Shown here one piece after another: positions 17,241 through 25,598 of a DNA stretch of 64,000 nucleotides. This DNA comes from Streptomyces sp. NBC_01498. Its GTDB lineage: Bacteria > Actinomycetota > Actinomycetes > Streptomycetales > Streptomycetaceae. The position numbers and the translations under genes were made by a program. The stretch is from positions 7,049,501 through 7,113,500 of the forward strand of contig NZ_CP109598.1 in NCBI RefSeq assembly GCF_036327775.1, in the 5' to 3' direction. The notes beneath the pieces are model-generated. The model saw nothing but the letters and a program-made list of their open reading frames with translations. It was not told the origin of the DNA and did not search any database. Position 1 is the first letter of the stretch; each line of letters begins with the position of its first letter.

Positions 17241-17340
17241 TACCCGTTCCGCCCGCCGGACCGGTGGCGCTTCCTCACGCGCGCGGCACGGGTATCGGTC
17301 CCGACGACGAGGCCGACGCCGGGACCGGGTGTCCTCGCGC

Positions 17341-17394
17341 GGGCAGCGCGGGCAGCGCGGGCAGCGGGGGCAGCGGGGGCAGCGCGGGCAGCAA
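17341..17394. repeat. six tandem 9-bp GGGCAGCGC-type repeats
   Basis: Six consecutive nine-base units (GGGCAGCGC or GGGCAGCGG, the last GGGCAGCAA) lie upstream of the small 106-residue gene. A frame reading through them gives Gly-Ser-Ala repeats but has no good start or conserved ends, so I treat them as noncoding. Confidence 0.85.
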
Positions 17395-17547
17395 CCCCCG
17401 CACGTCCAGCCGCAGTTCGCGGCGCGGGTCCGCACGCACGCAGCTACGGACGGGTCGGCGCGGTGCCGGAATCCGCTGAACACGCCGGGGGAGAGGTCCG
17501 TATCCCTCTGTGCACGTCCGACCGAGTCATGCCGAGGAGACCGCCCC

Positions 17548-17868
17548 ATGAACGAGTTCAGCAATCTGCAAGCCCTTCCGGACGGTGAGGCCGAGCTGCG
17601 TGTCGTCGTCCGTCTCTCGTGGGAGGACGTCGCCGCGCTCGGCCAGGAGGCCGGCCGGCTGGCGAAGCAGATGCAGCGCCCGGTCGGTCTCGACGAGGCG
17701 GTGGCCCACCGGCTGCGCACCCGCGCCGTGACGCCCGCGAAGCCCACGCAGGAGCCCGCGCGGGCCGCGGCCGTGGCACCGGCGCCGGTCTCCTCGCTCG
17801 CCGGCCGCACCCCGGGCGAACACGCCCGCCAGGCGATAGAGAAGATCAACGGCACAGAGTCCGCCTGA
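17548..17868 (+). CDS. small conserved-looking protein of unknown function
   Basis: A 106-residue soluble protein. The first 60 residues are charged and probably helical (LRVVVRLSWEDVAALGQEAG); the rest is Ala/Pro-rich and ends in a short helix, EHARQAIEKINGTESA. The ATG at 17548 has GAGGAG 7 bases upstream. It is followed after 4 bases by a strong terminator, so it is its own unit. I do not recognise the family. Confidence 0.65.
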   Translation: MNEFSNLQALPDGEAELRVVVRLSWEDVAALGQEAGRLAKQMQRPVGLDEAVAHRLRTRAVTPAKPTQEPARAAAVAPAPVSSLAGRTPGEHARQAIEKINGTESA

Positions 17869-17872
17869 GATC

Positions 17873-17916
17873 GGTGAGGGCGGCGGGCCCCGGTAGCTGG
17901 GTCCGCCGCCCTCACC
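17873..17916 (+). terminator. 18-bp hairpin terminator
   Basis: 17873-17890 (GGTGAGGGCGGCGGGCCC) pairs with 17899-17916 with one mismatch and an eight-base loop, directly behind the stop of the 106-residue gene. Confidence 0.85.
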
Positions 17917-18072
17917 GCGCCACGAGGTCCGTCCCCCGGGGACACCCGCCGCGCCACCTGTGAGACGTTACGCACGACCAGGGACGGGCAGACTGTGCCG
18001 TACGACCCGGGTCCGGGGTGCCGCCGCGTACCCCCCTCCCGGTACGAAGCCCGACCGAGGGAGCGTTCACCG

Positions 18073-18483
18073 GTGCCTGGCCAGCTGTTCCCGCTCGTGT
18101 TCGCCGTCGTCGGCGCCCTGGTGTTCGGCATCGGCGCCGTCGGCCTCTGGCGCTCCCTCGCCCTCGTGCGCGAGGGGGTCCGGGCGTCGGGCACCGTCGT
18201 GCGGCTGGAGACGTCGTACAACCACCAGGGCGGCAGCACGCACCGGCCGGTGGTCGGCTGGGTCACCGAGGACGGCCGCCACATGGAGGTGGAGTCCCCG
18301 TACGGCCGGTCCTGGGTGGGCGGCTTTCGCCCCGGCACCCCCGTGCGGCTCCGCTACGACCCGCTGCGCCCCGAACGGATGCGGATCGACGGTTACGGCC
18401 ACGGCGTCCAGGTGGTGTTCGTCCTCGTGGGCCTCGGGTTCCTGGTGGGCGGCCTCTCCACGGCGCTGCGACTGACGGGCTGA
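18073..18483 (+). CDS. DUF3592 family membrane protein
   Basis: A 136-residue protein with one transmembrane helix near each end (about 4-26 and about 113-134) and a small beta-rich domain between them. The central GTVVRLETSYNHQGG, RPVVGWVTEDG and VRLRYDPLRPERMRI are typical of DUF3592, where an OB-like fold sits outside or between the helices. I chose the GTG at 18073 because it places the first helix at the N-terminus; a GTG at 17995 would add 26 residues. The function is unknown. Confidence 0.75.
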   Translation: MPGQLFPLVFAVVGALVFGIGAVGLWRSLALVREGVRASGTVVRLETSYNHQGGSTHRPVVGWVTEDGRHMEVESPYGRSWVGGFRPGTPVRLRYDPLRPERMRIDGYGHGVQVVFVLVGLGFLVGGLSTALRLTG

Positions 18484-18525
18484 CGGGCTGACGGAGACCG
18501 GCGGCCGGAGGCCCGAGAGGTGCCG

Positions 18526-18565
18526 CGAGGGGTGGCGCCGCCGGTGTCGGCGGTGCCACCCCTCG
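18526..18565. terminator. bidirectional hairpin terminator
   Basis: CGAGGGGTGGCGCCGCCG (18526-18543) pairs with 18548-18565 with one wobble around a four-base loop, between the convergent DUF3592 and chitinase genes. Confidence 0.85.
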
Positions 18566-18584
18566 GGTCAATTCCGGGGCCGGT

Positions 18585-19307
18585 TCAGCAGCTGAGGTTG
18601 CCGCCCGGTTCCACGCCGAGAATTCCGGCGAACTGCGTGTACTTGTCGATACGGCTCTGCACCTGGGCGGGGTTTCCGCCATTGCATTCGATGCTGCCGT
18701 TGATGGAACGGATCGTCTCACCGAATCCGGCGCCGTTCACCATCGCGTTGTGCGGGGTCATGGTGCCCGGACCGCTCTGGGTGTTCCAGTACCAGAGGCC
18801 GGTCTTCCACGCGACGGCGGAATCGTTCTGCACGAGGTCGGGGTTGTTGAGCAGATCGATGCCCAACGCGTCACCGGCGGCCTTGTAGTTGAAGTTCCAG
18901 CTCAGCTGAATGGGACCGCGGCCGTAGTACTTGTCGGTGCCGGCCGGGCAGCCGTAAGGCTGCGAAGCGTCGCAGTAGTGCGGATAGTTGGCGGTGTTCT
19001 GCTCCACCACATGGACGAGCCCGCCGGTCTCGTGACTGACGTTCGCCAGGAAAGCGGCGGCCTCCTGCTTGCGTACGGTGTCACTGCCCGTCCCGGTGAA
19101 TCCCGGGTACGCGCTCAGCGCGGCGTTCAGCCCGCCGTAGGTGTAGAACGCGTTCCTGCCCGGGAACATCTGGTTGAACTGCGATTCGCTGACGATGAAA
19201 TCGGCCGCGCCCTGTTCGGCGGCGGACGAGAGAGGGGCCAGCGACGTCAGGGAGAGAGCGGCGGCCGACGCGGTCGCGGCGAACAGGCCGATAAGGCGCT
19301 TGCGCAA
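18585..19307 (-). CDS. secreted GH19 chitinase without a binding module
   Basis: An exported endochitinase of glycoside hydrolase family 19, 240 residues. A Sec signal (MRKRLIGLFAATASAAALSL to about residue 31) leads straight into the catalytic domain. It shows the catalytic-Glu segment NVSHETGG, the YYGRGPIQLSWNFNYK motif and the four-cysteine layout of bacterial GH19. I chose the TTG at 19305-19307: AAGGAG lies 8 bases upstream of it, whereas the GTG at 19314-19316 overlaps that ribosome site. It lies downstream of the LPMO on the same strand, and together they would degrade chitin. Confidence 0.9.
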   Translation of the reverse strand: MRKRLIGLFAATASAAALSLTSLAPLSSAAEQGAADFIVSESQFNQMFPGRNAFYTYGGLNAALSAYPGFTGTGSDTVRKQEAAAFLANVSHETGGLVHVVEQNTANYPHYCDASQPYGCPAGTDKYYGRGPIQLSWNFNYKAAGDALGIDLLNNPDLVQNDSAVAWKTGLWYWNTQSGPGTMTPHNAMVNGAGFGETIRSINGSIECNGGNPAQVQSRIDKYTQFAGILGVEPGGNLSC

Positions 19308-19374
19308 GGGATTCACTCCTTGGACGGGCCTCGGAACATGCCGCGGCCCGCAATGTGGGGGCGTGGGGGGAAGC

Positions 19375-19415
19375 CGCCGGTGAGCCCCTTTCAGCAGATC
19401 AGGGGCTCACCGGCG
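19375..19415 (-). terminator. 15-bp hairpin between LPMO and chitinase genes
   Basis: CGCCGGTGAGCCCCT (19375-19389) pairs perfectly with 19401-19415 around an 11-base loop. It would end or attenuate transcription from the LPMO gene before the chitinase. Confidence 0.8.
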
Positions 19416-19523
19416 TACGGGACGGACCCGCTCCGGCGCAGGAGGAGCACCGGTCGAACGCGTTCGGCGGTCAGGGCTTCTCCGGCGGAGGGATCGTGGT
19501 TACCGGCCCCGCGGGAGAATTCG

Positions 19524-20042
19524 TCAGCCGCCGATGTTCACGTCGATGCACGTGTAGAACGCGTTCACGGTGTCCGCGATGTTCCAGACCGCGAGAACCT
19601 TCTGGTTGCCCGATATACCGCCGAAGTTGACGTTGTGGGTGACCGTCGCTCCGGGCTGCGCGCCGCCGTCGTTGAATTCCGCGACCTTCTGGCCGCCGAC
19701 GAAGTACTGCCAGGTGCTGGTGGCGTGCCGCGCGGTGATCTTCCAGTTGAAGTTCTGGCTGGAGCCGATCGGTGTCACCGCCCAGCCCTTGCCGTCGTCG
19801 TCCAGCTCGGAGAAGCGGCCGTTCCCGCCGCTGCAACTGGTCAGACCCTTGGGGCCCTCGACGCTCTGGGGCTCGTACTTGATGTCACCGCAGGCGACGG
19901 TTCCGGCGGCGCACTGGGCCTGACGGCTCGGCGGGTCGGAAATGTATCCGTGGGCGCTCGCGGAACCGGCGGGAAGGCTTATCGCGACGATCGGCGCGAT
20001 CACCGCACCGAGGGCGACGGCCATCTTCCTCTTCGAATGCAT
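19524..20042 (-). CDS. AA10 lytic polysaccharide monooxygenase (chitin-binding)
   Basis: A secreted copper enzyme that oxidatively cleaves crystalline chitin or cellulose. It has 172 residues: a signal peptide of 30 residues ending SASA, then mature His31 in HGYISDPPSRQ. His31 and His106 (TARHAT) would form the copper histidine brace. Four to six cysteines (for example QAQCAAGTVACGD and TSCSGG) suit the small AA10 fold. There is no cellulose- or chitin-binding module. The ATG has GAAGGAG 7 bases upstream. The promoter carries paired chitinase-type repeats, which favours chitin as the substrate. Confidence 0.93.
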   Translation of the reverse strand: MHSKRKMAVALGAVIAPIVAISLPAGSASAHGYISDPPSRQAQCAAGTVACGDIKYEPQSVEGPKGLTSCSGGNGRFSELDDDGKGWAVTPIGSSQNFNWKITARHATSTWQYFVGGQKVAEFNDGGAQPGATVTHNVNFGGISGNQKVLAVWNIADTVNAFYTCIDVNIGG

Positions 20043-20197
20043 GTGTTACTCCTTCACATCAGGTCTTCCCGCGCTGTCCGGTCCGTGGGGGGACCTGGAT
20101 ACGGCACGGGCGGGCCTCTCAGGTGTGGGGCCAAGAGGCGCGAAGGGCAATGGCACGGGCCTTCTCCGAAAGCACGCGGGGAGCGTTCATTCGGCAA

Positions 20198-20223
20198 AGG
20201 TCTTTACCACTTGGCCTAGACCA
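20198..20223 (-). promoter_or_regulatory. paired 12-bp chitinase-promoter repeats (DasR dre-like site)
   Basis: On the minus strand, TGGTCTAGGCCA and TGGTAAAGACCT lie two bases apart, about 155-180 bases upstream of the LPMO start. They match the 12-bp direct repeat (TGGTCCAGACCT type) of Streptomyces chitinase promoters. The first also matches the core of the DasR responsive element (TGGTCTAGACCA) in 11 of 12 bases. This predicts repression relieved by chitin breakdown products. Confidence 0.75.
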
Positions 20224-20427
20224 TACAGGCCGCCGCGTTCACGTCAAGGGGCCTGGAAGAACGATCAGTTGACCCCGCCGTACCCCATGGGCACGGCCCT
20301 TCGTACACGGCGGGAGCCCCCTCCGTACGCCACGGGCCGGCTCCCCCGTACGCCGTCGGCCCACCCGGCCCCACCGGATTCCACCCGGACCGGCCGGCCC
20401 GGCCGGTCGAGGGAGTGCCGCACGCGA

Positions 20428-20472
20428 CCGTCCCCCGCTCGTGGCCGGTCACCGGCCACGAGCGGGGGACGG
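20428..20472 (-). terminator. 22-bp hairpin terminator
   Basis: The arms 20428-20449 and 20451-20472 are exactly complementary (outer part CCGTCCCCCGCTCG). The hairpin lies 19 bases beyond the stop of the repeat-containing membrane protein. Confidence 0.85.
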
Positions 20473-20490
20473 GGTGCGGGACGGGGACGC

Positions 20491-21714
20491 TCAGGCGTCC
20501 TCGGCGATGCCCGCCGTCGGCGCCGAGGGGCGCTCCGGGCGGCGCATCGCCTGTCGCAGCGTCCTCTGGAGCGCCATCTGACGGATCATCAGCGCCGTGC
20601 CGGCGAGCGCCAGGGCGACCGCCGCACAGCCGACGGCCAGCAGGCTCGCCCCGCCGACCCCCGCCCCCAGACTGCCGCGGAGCAGATCGGCGCCGCCCAG
20701 CGCCGACAGTGTGTGCGCGGCGATGATCCCGGCGGACGCCGTGGCGCACACCACCCAGATCCGCGCGCTGTCGGCCACCGCCACCCAGACACCGGCCGCC
20801 AGACAGAGCACGGTGACGGCGAGGGCGGCGGCGGCCGCGTACCCGCCGGAGCGCGGCGCGGCGAAGCCCGTCGGCAGATGGATCACGGCGCAGGCGAGCA
20901 GCGCGGCGGCGGCCGGCCAGCGCAGCGGCGAACGCAGCGGGGCGTGCGGGGAGGACGCCGTACGGTTCCTGGACCCGCCGCCCGTCCGGCGGCCCGGGGC
21001 CGGGTCGAGCCGGGGGACCTCGGACCGGGGACCGGCCGGGGCGCTCGTCCACGGCGCGACACGCTCGGGCTCGGGTTCGGGGCTGCTCTCGCGCACGGTG
21101 TCGCGTACGGCGCGCTCCGCGTCCCGTGCCGCGGGCTCCGCCTCGGTGACGCCGTCACGGGAGGCGTCGTCGCCGTATTCGCTCCCGCTGTCGCCGTTCT
21201 CCGTGGGACGCGCGAACACGTCACGGGAGTCGCGGGGTTCGTCCGGTCGCCCGGACCGCGACGGCTTTCCGCGCCCGGCGCTCCGGTGGCCGGTCGCGAA
21301 GGGGTGCGCGTCCTCGTGGGTGCCGAGGTACGACACCAGTTGCGCCACCTCCTCGATCGGCCGGCCGACGGCCACGGCGCGCAGTGTCGTGTCGGCCTCG
21401 TCGATCTCGTGCGGCGGTTCGTTCAGCAGGGCGACGAGCTGCATGACCTCGTCCATGGGGCGGGTCACGGCGGCGACCCGCAGGGCCTCGTCACCGGGGT
21501 TGGGCACCTCGCCGGTCCGCTTCAGCAGCATCACCAGCGCGGCCACCTCCTCCACCGGCCGGTAGGTGGCGGCCGTCCAGAGCAGCGTGCGTATGGGCTC
21601 CTCGCCGGACTCGGTGATCGGGTCCAGCGACCCGGCGTGCCGGGCGGCCTCCGGGCGGGGCGGTGCGTCGAAGGGGTGATCGTCGTCGGTGGGTGCGGTG
21701 GGGTCGAGCGGCAT
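20491..21714 (-). CDS. multi-TM protein with three internal RPxxEVxxLVxxL repeats
   Basis: A 407-residue protein of unknown function. The cytoplasmic N-terminal third holds three copies of a repeat about 37 residues apart: RPVEEVAALVMLL, RPMDEVMQLVALL and RPIEEVAQLVSYL, each preceded by a short strand such as TLLWTAATY or ALRVAAVT. A Gly/Ser/Glu-rich disordered linker (about 135-260) follows, then about four to five transmembrane helices (about 268-385) and a basic tail. The ATG has AGGGAG 8 bases upstream. It is single and ends at a strong terminator. I recall similar hypothetical proteins in streptomycetes but no function. Confidence 0.75.
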   Translation of the reverse strand: MPLDPTAPTDDDHPFDAPPRPEAARHAGSLDPITESGEEPIRTLLWTAATYRPVEEVAALVMLLKRTGEVPNPGDEALRVAAVTRPMDEVMQLVALLNEPPHEIDEADTTLRAVAVGRPIEEVAQLVSYLGTHEDAHPFATGHRSAGRGKPSRSGRPDEPRDSRDVFARPTENGDSGSEYGDDASRDGVTEAEPAARDAERAVRDTVRESSPEPEPERVAPWTSAPAGPRSEVPRLDPAPGRRTGGGSRNRTASSPHAPLRSPLRWPAAAALLACAVIHLPTGFAAPRSGGYAAAAALAVTVLCLAAGVWVAVADSARIWVVCATASAGIIAAHTLSALGGADLLRGSLGAGVGGASLLAVGCAAVALALAGTALMIRQMALQRTLRQAMRRPERPSAPTAGIAEDA

Positions 21715-22168
21715 GGCGCGGCTCCCTGGTGTCGGACGTCACGGGCGGGCGCGCACCGTGTTCGGTGACGGTGCGTGAACAGTGCGCACGCGTTGTTCCC
21801 ACCAACCCACACCTGCCGGGCCCGCGCCATCCGGGGCGTGGTTCGTGTGCGGCATACGAGGGGCCGTTCGTCGCGCCACCGGCACGGGCCGCCCCGGACG
21901 GTGACCTTTCCGCCCGCCGTACGTCCTCCGGACGTCCGATGTCGTCCCGACCCTTGACATCCCCGGTACCAAACCGCTTCAGTGCTGCCATTGCACGAGA
22001 GCTGAACCGGTTTAGACGATCGATGTCGCACCCACGGCATTGGCGCCCCACGGCGACCGGTCCACCCCGGCGCCGGTCCACCACGGCACCCACGCACCAC
22101 CGCGCCGAGGCGCGACCGCACCGCCCCCGACCGCACCGACGTACGTACGACACAGAGGGAGACACCCC
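21715..22168. promoter_or_regulatory. promoter and two LacI-type operators of the first sugar operon
   Basis: This 454-base divergent gap holds a perfect -35 TTGACA at 21954-21959. The likely -10 region (21977-21983) is overlapped by CAAACCGCTTCAG at 21970-21982. A second site, CTGAACCGGTTTAG at 22002-22015, reads CTAAACCGGTTCAG on the other strand, so the two differ at only two positions over 13. They probably bind the LacI regulator encoded next door. The mRNA leader would be about 180 bases. I see no gene in the gap. Confidence 0.65.
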
Positions 22169-23248
22169 ATGGACCGGCGTCCGACCATCGCCGACGTGGC
22201 CCGACGGGCCGGCGTGTCGCGCAGTTCCGTCTCCTTCGCGCTCAACGACCGGCCCGGACTCGCCGAGGAGACCCGGCGCCGCATCCTGGTCGCGGCCGAG
22301 GAACTGGGATGGCGCCCCAGCCGCCCCGCCCAGGCGCTGTCGCGCGGACGGGCCGGGGCCATCGGCCTCGTCCTGGCCCGGGACACCGACGCGATCGGCG
22401 CCGACCCCTTCTTCCCGGCCTTCATCGCGGGCATCGAGTCCGTGCTCGCCCGGCGCGGCGACGCGCTCGTCCTGCACGTCACCGGCCCCGCCGACGAGGA
22501 CGCCACCTACCGCCGCCTCGCCGCCGACCGCCGGGTCGACGGCGTCCTCCTCACCGACCTGCGCGTGGACGACCCCCGCCCCGCGCTGACCCGCCAACTC
22601 GGCCTGCCCGCCGTCGTGGTGGGCGACCCCGGCGGGGCGGGCGGACTGTGCTCCGTCGGGCTGGACGACCGGCCCGCCTTCGCCGCCGCCGTCCGTGAAC
22701 TGGCCGCCCTGGGCCACCGCCGCATCGCCCATGTCGCGGGCCCGCAGGAGTTCCGCCACGCGCGCCGCCGCCGCGAGTCGTGGCAGCTGGCCATGCGGGA
22801 GGCGGCACTGCCCGAAGGCCCGGTCGTACCGGGCGGGTTCACCGCCGAGGGCGGCGCGACCGCCACCCGGGAACTGCTCGCGCTCGCCCCCGGCCGCCGC
22901 CCCACCGCCGTCGTCTACGCCAACGACCTGTCCGCGACCGCCGGCCTCGCCGTCGCCCAGCGGCTCGGCCTCACCGTGCCCGGCGACCTGTCGGTCGTCG
23001 GCTACGACGACACGCCGCTCGCCGAGTACACCCACCCGCCGCTCGCCTCCGCGCGCGCCGACGCCCTCGGCTGGGGCGCCGCCGCCGTCCGGGCGCTGGA
23101 CGAGGTCATCGCCGAGGGGCGGTCCGACGATGTGGCCCTGCCCCCGGCGGAGTTGGTGCGGCGCGGCTCCATGGGCCCCGCGCCGGGACACGCCGCCACC
23201 GGCACACCGGGGCACGCCACCACCGAGACAACCGTACGGAGCGAGTAG
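22169..23248 (+). CDS. LacI family repressor of the first sugar operon
   Basis: A sugar-responsive repressor, 359 residues. The N-terminal helix-turn-helix and hinge are textbook: RPTIADVARRAGVSRSSVSFALNDRPGL at about 3-30. A periplasmic-binding-protein-like effector domain follows (about 60-335), with VVGYDDTPLAEYTHPPL near the end. The ATG has GAGGGAG 7 bases upstream. Unusually, it is the first gene of the operon it should control, two bases before the binding protein, so it would be autoregulated through the upstream operators. Confidence 0.9.
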   Translation: MDRRPTIADVARRAGVSRSSVSFALNDRPGLAEETRRRILVAAEELGWRPSRPAQALSRGRAGAIGLVLARDTDAIGADPFFPAFIAGIESVLARRGDALVLHVTGPADEDATYRRLAADRRVDGVLLTDLRVDDPRPALTRQLGLPAVVVGDPGGAGGLCSVGLDDRPAFAAAVRELAALGHRRIAHVAGPQEFRHARRRRESWQLAMREAALPEGPVVPGGFTAEGGATATRELLALAPGRRPTAVVYANDLSATAGLAVAQRLGLTVPGDLSVVGYDDTPLAEYTHPPLASARADALGWGAAAVRALDEVIAEGRSDDVALPPAELVRRGSMGPAPGHAATGTPGHATTETTVRSE

Positions 23249-23250
23249 CC

Positions 23251-24654
23251 ATGCCGAGCACCCCACGGACCCCGACGTCACGGACCCCGACGTCACGGAC
23301 CCCGACCCCACGGACGCCGGCCCCGCCCGCACCGGGGACACGCCGTACGGCACCCGCCCCGCGTACACCGCGTTCGAGAGCCGTCGCCGTCCTCCTCGCG
23401 CTCGCCCTCACCGGGACCGCCGCCGCCTGCTCCCGCTCCGGCCCCGACAGCGTCACCGCCGCCGGCGCGCGCGGACCCGTCACCGTGTGGCTGTCCAACA
23501 ACGAACAGGAGGTGGCCTGGGGCGAGAAGATGATCGCGAGCTGGAACAGGGCCCACCCCGACCAGCACGTCAGCGCCCAGCAGATACCCGCCGGCAAGAC
23601 GTCCGAGGAGGCCCTGAGCGCGTCGATCGTCGCGGGCAACAGCGCCTGTCTGGTCTTCAACACCTCGCCCGCCTCCGTACCGCAGTTCCAGAAGCAGGCC
23701 GGACTCGTCCCGCTGGACGACTTCCCCGGCGGCGAGAGCTACATCGAGACCCGCACCGGCCCCCGCGCCGCGCAGTACCGCTCCGAGGACGGCTCCTACT
23801 ACCAGCTGCCGTGGAAGAGCAACCCGGTGATGATCCTCTACAACAAGGACATCTTCCGTAAGGCCGGACTCGACCCGGAGAACCCTCGGCTCGCCACGTA
23901 CGACGAGTTCCTCGACAGTGCCCGGACGATTCGGGACAGCGGCGCCGCCGACGCGGCGATCTGGCCCGCGCCGACCTCCGAGTTCTTCCAGTCCTGGTTC
24001 GACTTCTACCCGGCCTTCATCGCCGAGAGCGGCGGAAAGCCCCTGGTCGAGAACGGCGAGCCGCAGTTCGACAGCCCCGCCGGGCTCCGCGTGTTCGACT
24101 TCTGGCGGACCATCTACCAGGAGAAACTCGCCCCCAACGAGACCTTCCCCGGCGACGCCCTCGGCGGCGGCAGGACCGCCATGTCGACCGTCGGACCCTG
24201 GGCCGTCGCCACGTACAAGGACAGCATCGACTGGGGGGTGGTCCCCGTGCCCACCTCCGACGGGCGCCCCGCCTCCGAGATATCGACCTTCAGCGACCAG
24301 AAGTCCGTGGCCATGTTCAGCGCGTGCGAGAACCGCGCCACCGCCTGGGACCTGCTGAAGTTCGCGACCTCCCGGGAACAGGACGGCGCGTTCCTCGCCG
24401 CCACCGGCCAGATGCCGATGCGCCCCGACCTGCCGCGTACGTACGCCGACTGGTTCGCCGAGAACCCCGACTACAAGGCGTTCGCCGACCAGGCCGACCG
24501 GACCGTGGAGGTCCCCGCCGTCGCCGGCTCCATCGACATCTGGCAGGCGCTCCGGGACGGCTGGACGCGCTCGGTCGTCTTCGGCCGCGAACCCACCGGC
24601 GAGGCGGTGCCCCGGCTCTCGCGGGACATCACCTCCCTCCTCGACGAGTACTGA
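23251..24654 (+). CDS. sugar ABC transporter substrate-binding lipoprotein
   Basis: The extracellular receptor of a CUT1-type oligosaccharide importer, 467 residues. It has an unusually long N-terminal cytoplasmic segment with SRTPT repeats (residues about 8-45, encoded by a tandem DNA repeat), then the signal helix and lipobox LTGTAAAC with the lipid-modified Cys at about 65. The mature part is a typical binding protein (VTVWLSNNEQEVAWGEKMIASW). The start is two bases after the LacI stop. A start nearer the signal helix is possible. Confidence 0.88.
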   Translation: MPSTPRTPTSRTPTSRTPTPRTPAPPAPGTRRTAPAPRTPRSRAVAVLLALALTGTAAACSRSGPDSVTAAGARGPVTVWLSNNEQEVAWGEKMIASWNRAHPDQHVSAQQIPAGKTSEEALSASIVAGNSACLVFNTSPASVPQFQKQAGLVPLDDFPGGESYIETRTGPRAAQYRSEDGSYYQLPWKSNPVMILYNKDIFRKAGLDPENPRLATYDEFLDSARTIRDSGAADAAIWPAPTSEFFQSWFDFYPAFIAESGGKPLVENGEPQFDSPAGLRVFDFWRTIYQEKLAPNETFPGDALGGGRTAMSTVGPWAVATYKDSIDWGVVPVPTSDGRPASEISTFSDQKSVAMFSACENRATAWDLLKFATSREQDGAFLAATGQMPMRPDLPRTYADWFAENPDYKAFADQADRTVEVPAVAGSIDIWQALRDGWTRSVVFGREPTGEAVPRLSRDITSLLDEY

Positions 24655-24668
24655 GGACTGAGGCCCGT

Positions 24669-25598
24669 ATGAGCACCACCGGCATCCCCGCCCCGACGAC
24701 CGCGCCCCGGCAGCCGCGCCGGCCACGCCTCCGGCTGCCCGGCATCGGCGCGCTCTTCGTCTCGCCGTACGTCCTGTTCGTCACCGCCGTCTTCGCCGTC
24801 CCCCTCGGCTACACGATCTGGATCTCCTTCCACCGCTTCTACTTCACCGCGCCCGGCACCGACATCGACACCCCGTGGGTCGGACTGAGCAACTACCAGG
24901 ACGTCCTCACCGACCCGGTCGTCCGCCGGTCCTTCCTCAACATCGCGATCTTCCTCGTGATCAACGTGCCGCTGACGGTCGTGCTCGCGCTGGTCCTGGC
25001 GAGCGCGCTCAACGCCAGGCTGCCCTTCCGGTCCTTCTTCCGGGCCGCCTACTACCTGCCGTACGTCACCGCCAGCGTCGCGCTCGTCGCCGTCTGGCAG
25101 TACCTCTTCGGCGCCGAGGGACTCCTCAACACCCTGCTCGGCGACCTCGCCCCCGACCCCTCCTGGCTCGTCAACTCCAGCCTCGCGATGCCGGTGATCG
25201 CCGTCTTCGTCACCTGGAAACAGCTCGGCTTCTTCGTGATGCTCTACCTCGCCGCGCTCCAGAGCGTGCCGAGGGAGCTGTACGAGTCCGCCGCCATCGA
25301 CGGGGCGGGCCGCGTCCGTTCCTTCCTCTCCGTGACCGTGCCCGGCGTTCGCCACGCCACCACCCTCGTCACGGTGTTCGCCGTCATCACCGGCGCCAAC
25401 CTCTTCAGCGAGCCCTACCTCCTCACCGGCGGCGGCGGACCCGACCACGCCTCGTCGTCGCCCGTGCTCGTCATGTACCAGAAGGGCATCGAGCAGGCGC
25501 ACCCCGACTTCGCGGCGGCGCTCGGCGTCGTACTCGTCGTCTTCGTGGTCGTACTCGCCCTGGTCGCCCGCAAGTTCACCGAGAAGGGAGCCGAGTGA
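24669..25598 (+). CDS. sugar ABC transporter permease (MalF-like)
   Basis: One of two membrane subunits, 309 residues with six predicted transmembrane helices. The EAA loop that docks the ATPase is ELYESAAIDGAGRVRSFLSVTVPGV at about 199-223. The N-terminal SPYVLFVTAVFAVPLGYTIW and VGLSNYQDVLTDP are family signatures. The ATG at 24669 is 14 bases after the binding protein. Its stop overlaps the second permease by four bases (GTGA), so the permeases are made together. Confidence 0.93.
   Translation: MSTTGIPAPTTAPRQPRRPRLRLPGIGALFVSPYVLFVTAVFAVPLGYTIWISFHRFYFTAPGTDIDTPWVGLSNYQDVLTDPVVRRSFLNIAIFLVINVPLTVVLALVLASALNARLPFRSFFRAAYYLPYVTASVALVAVWQYLFGAEGLLNTLLGDLAPDPSWLVNSSLAMPVIAVFVTWKQLGFFVMLYLAALQSVPRELYESAAIDGAGRVRSFLSVTVPGVRHATTLVTVFAVITGANLFSEPYLLTGGGGPDHASSSPVLVMYQKGIEQAHPDFAAALGVVLVVFVVVLALVARKFTEKGAE

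Noticed and set aside
17341..17394. Possible CRISPR array
   Set aside because: The units are nine bases and directly abutting, without spacers; no cas gene is present.
17183..17479. 98-residue Gly/Ser/Ala-repeat protein over the nine-base repeats
   Set aside because: It begins inside a terminator hairpin region, has no ribosome site, and its only feature is the DNA repeat.
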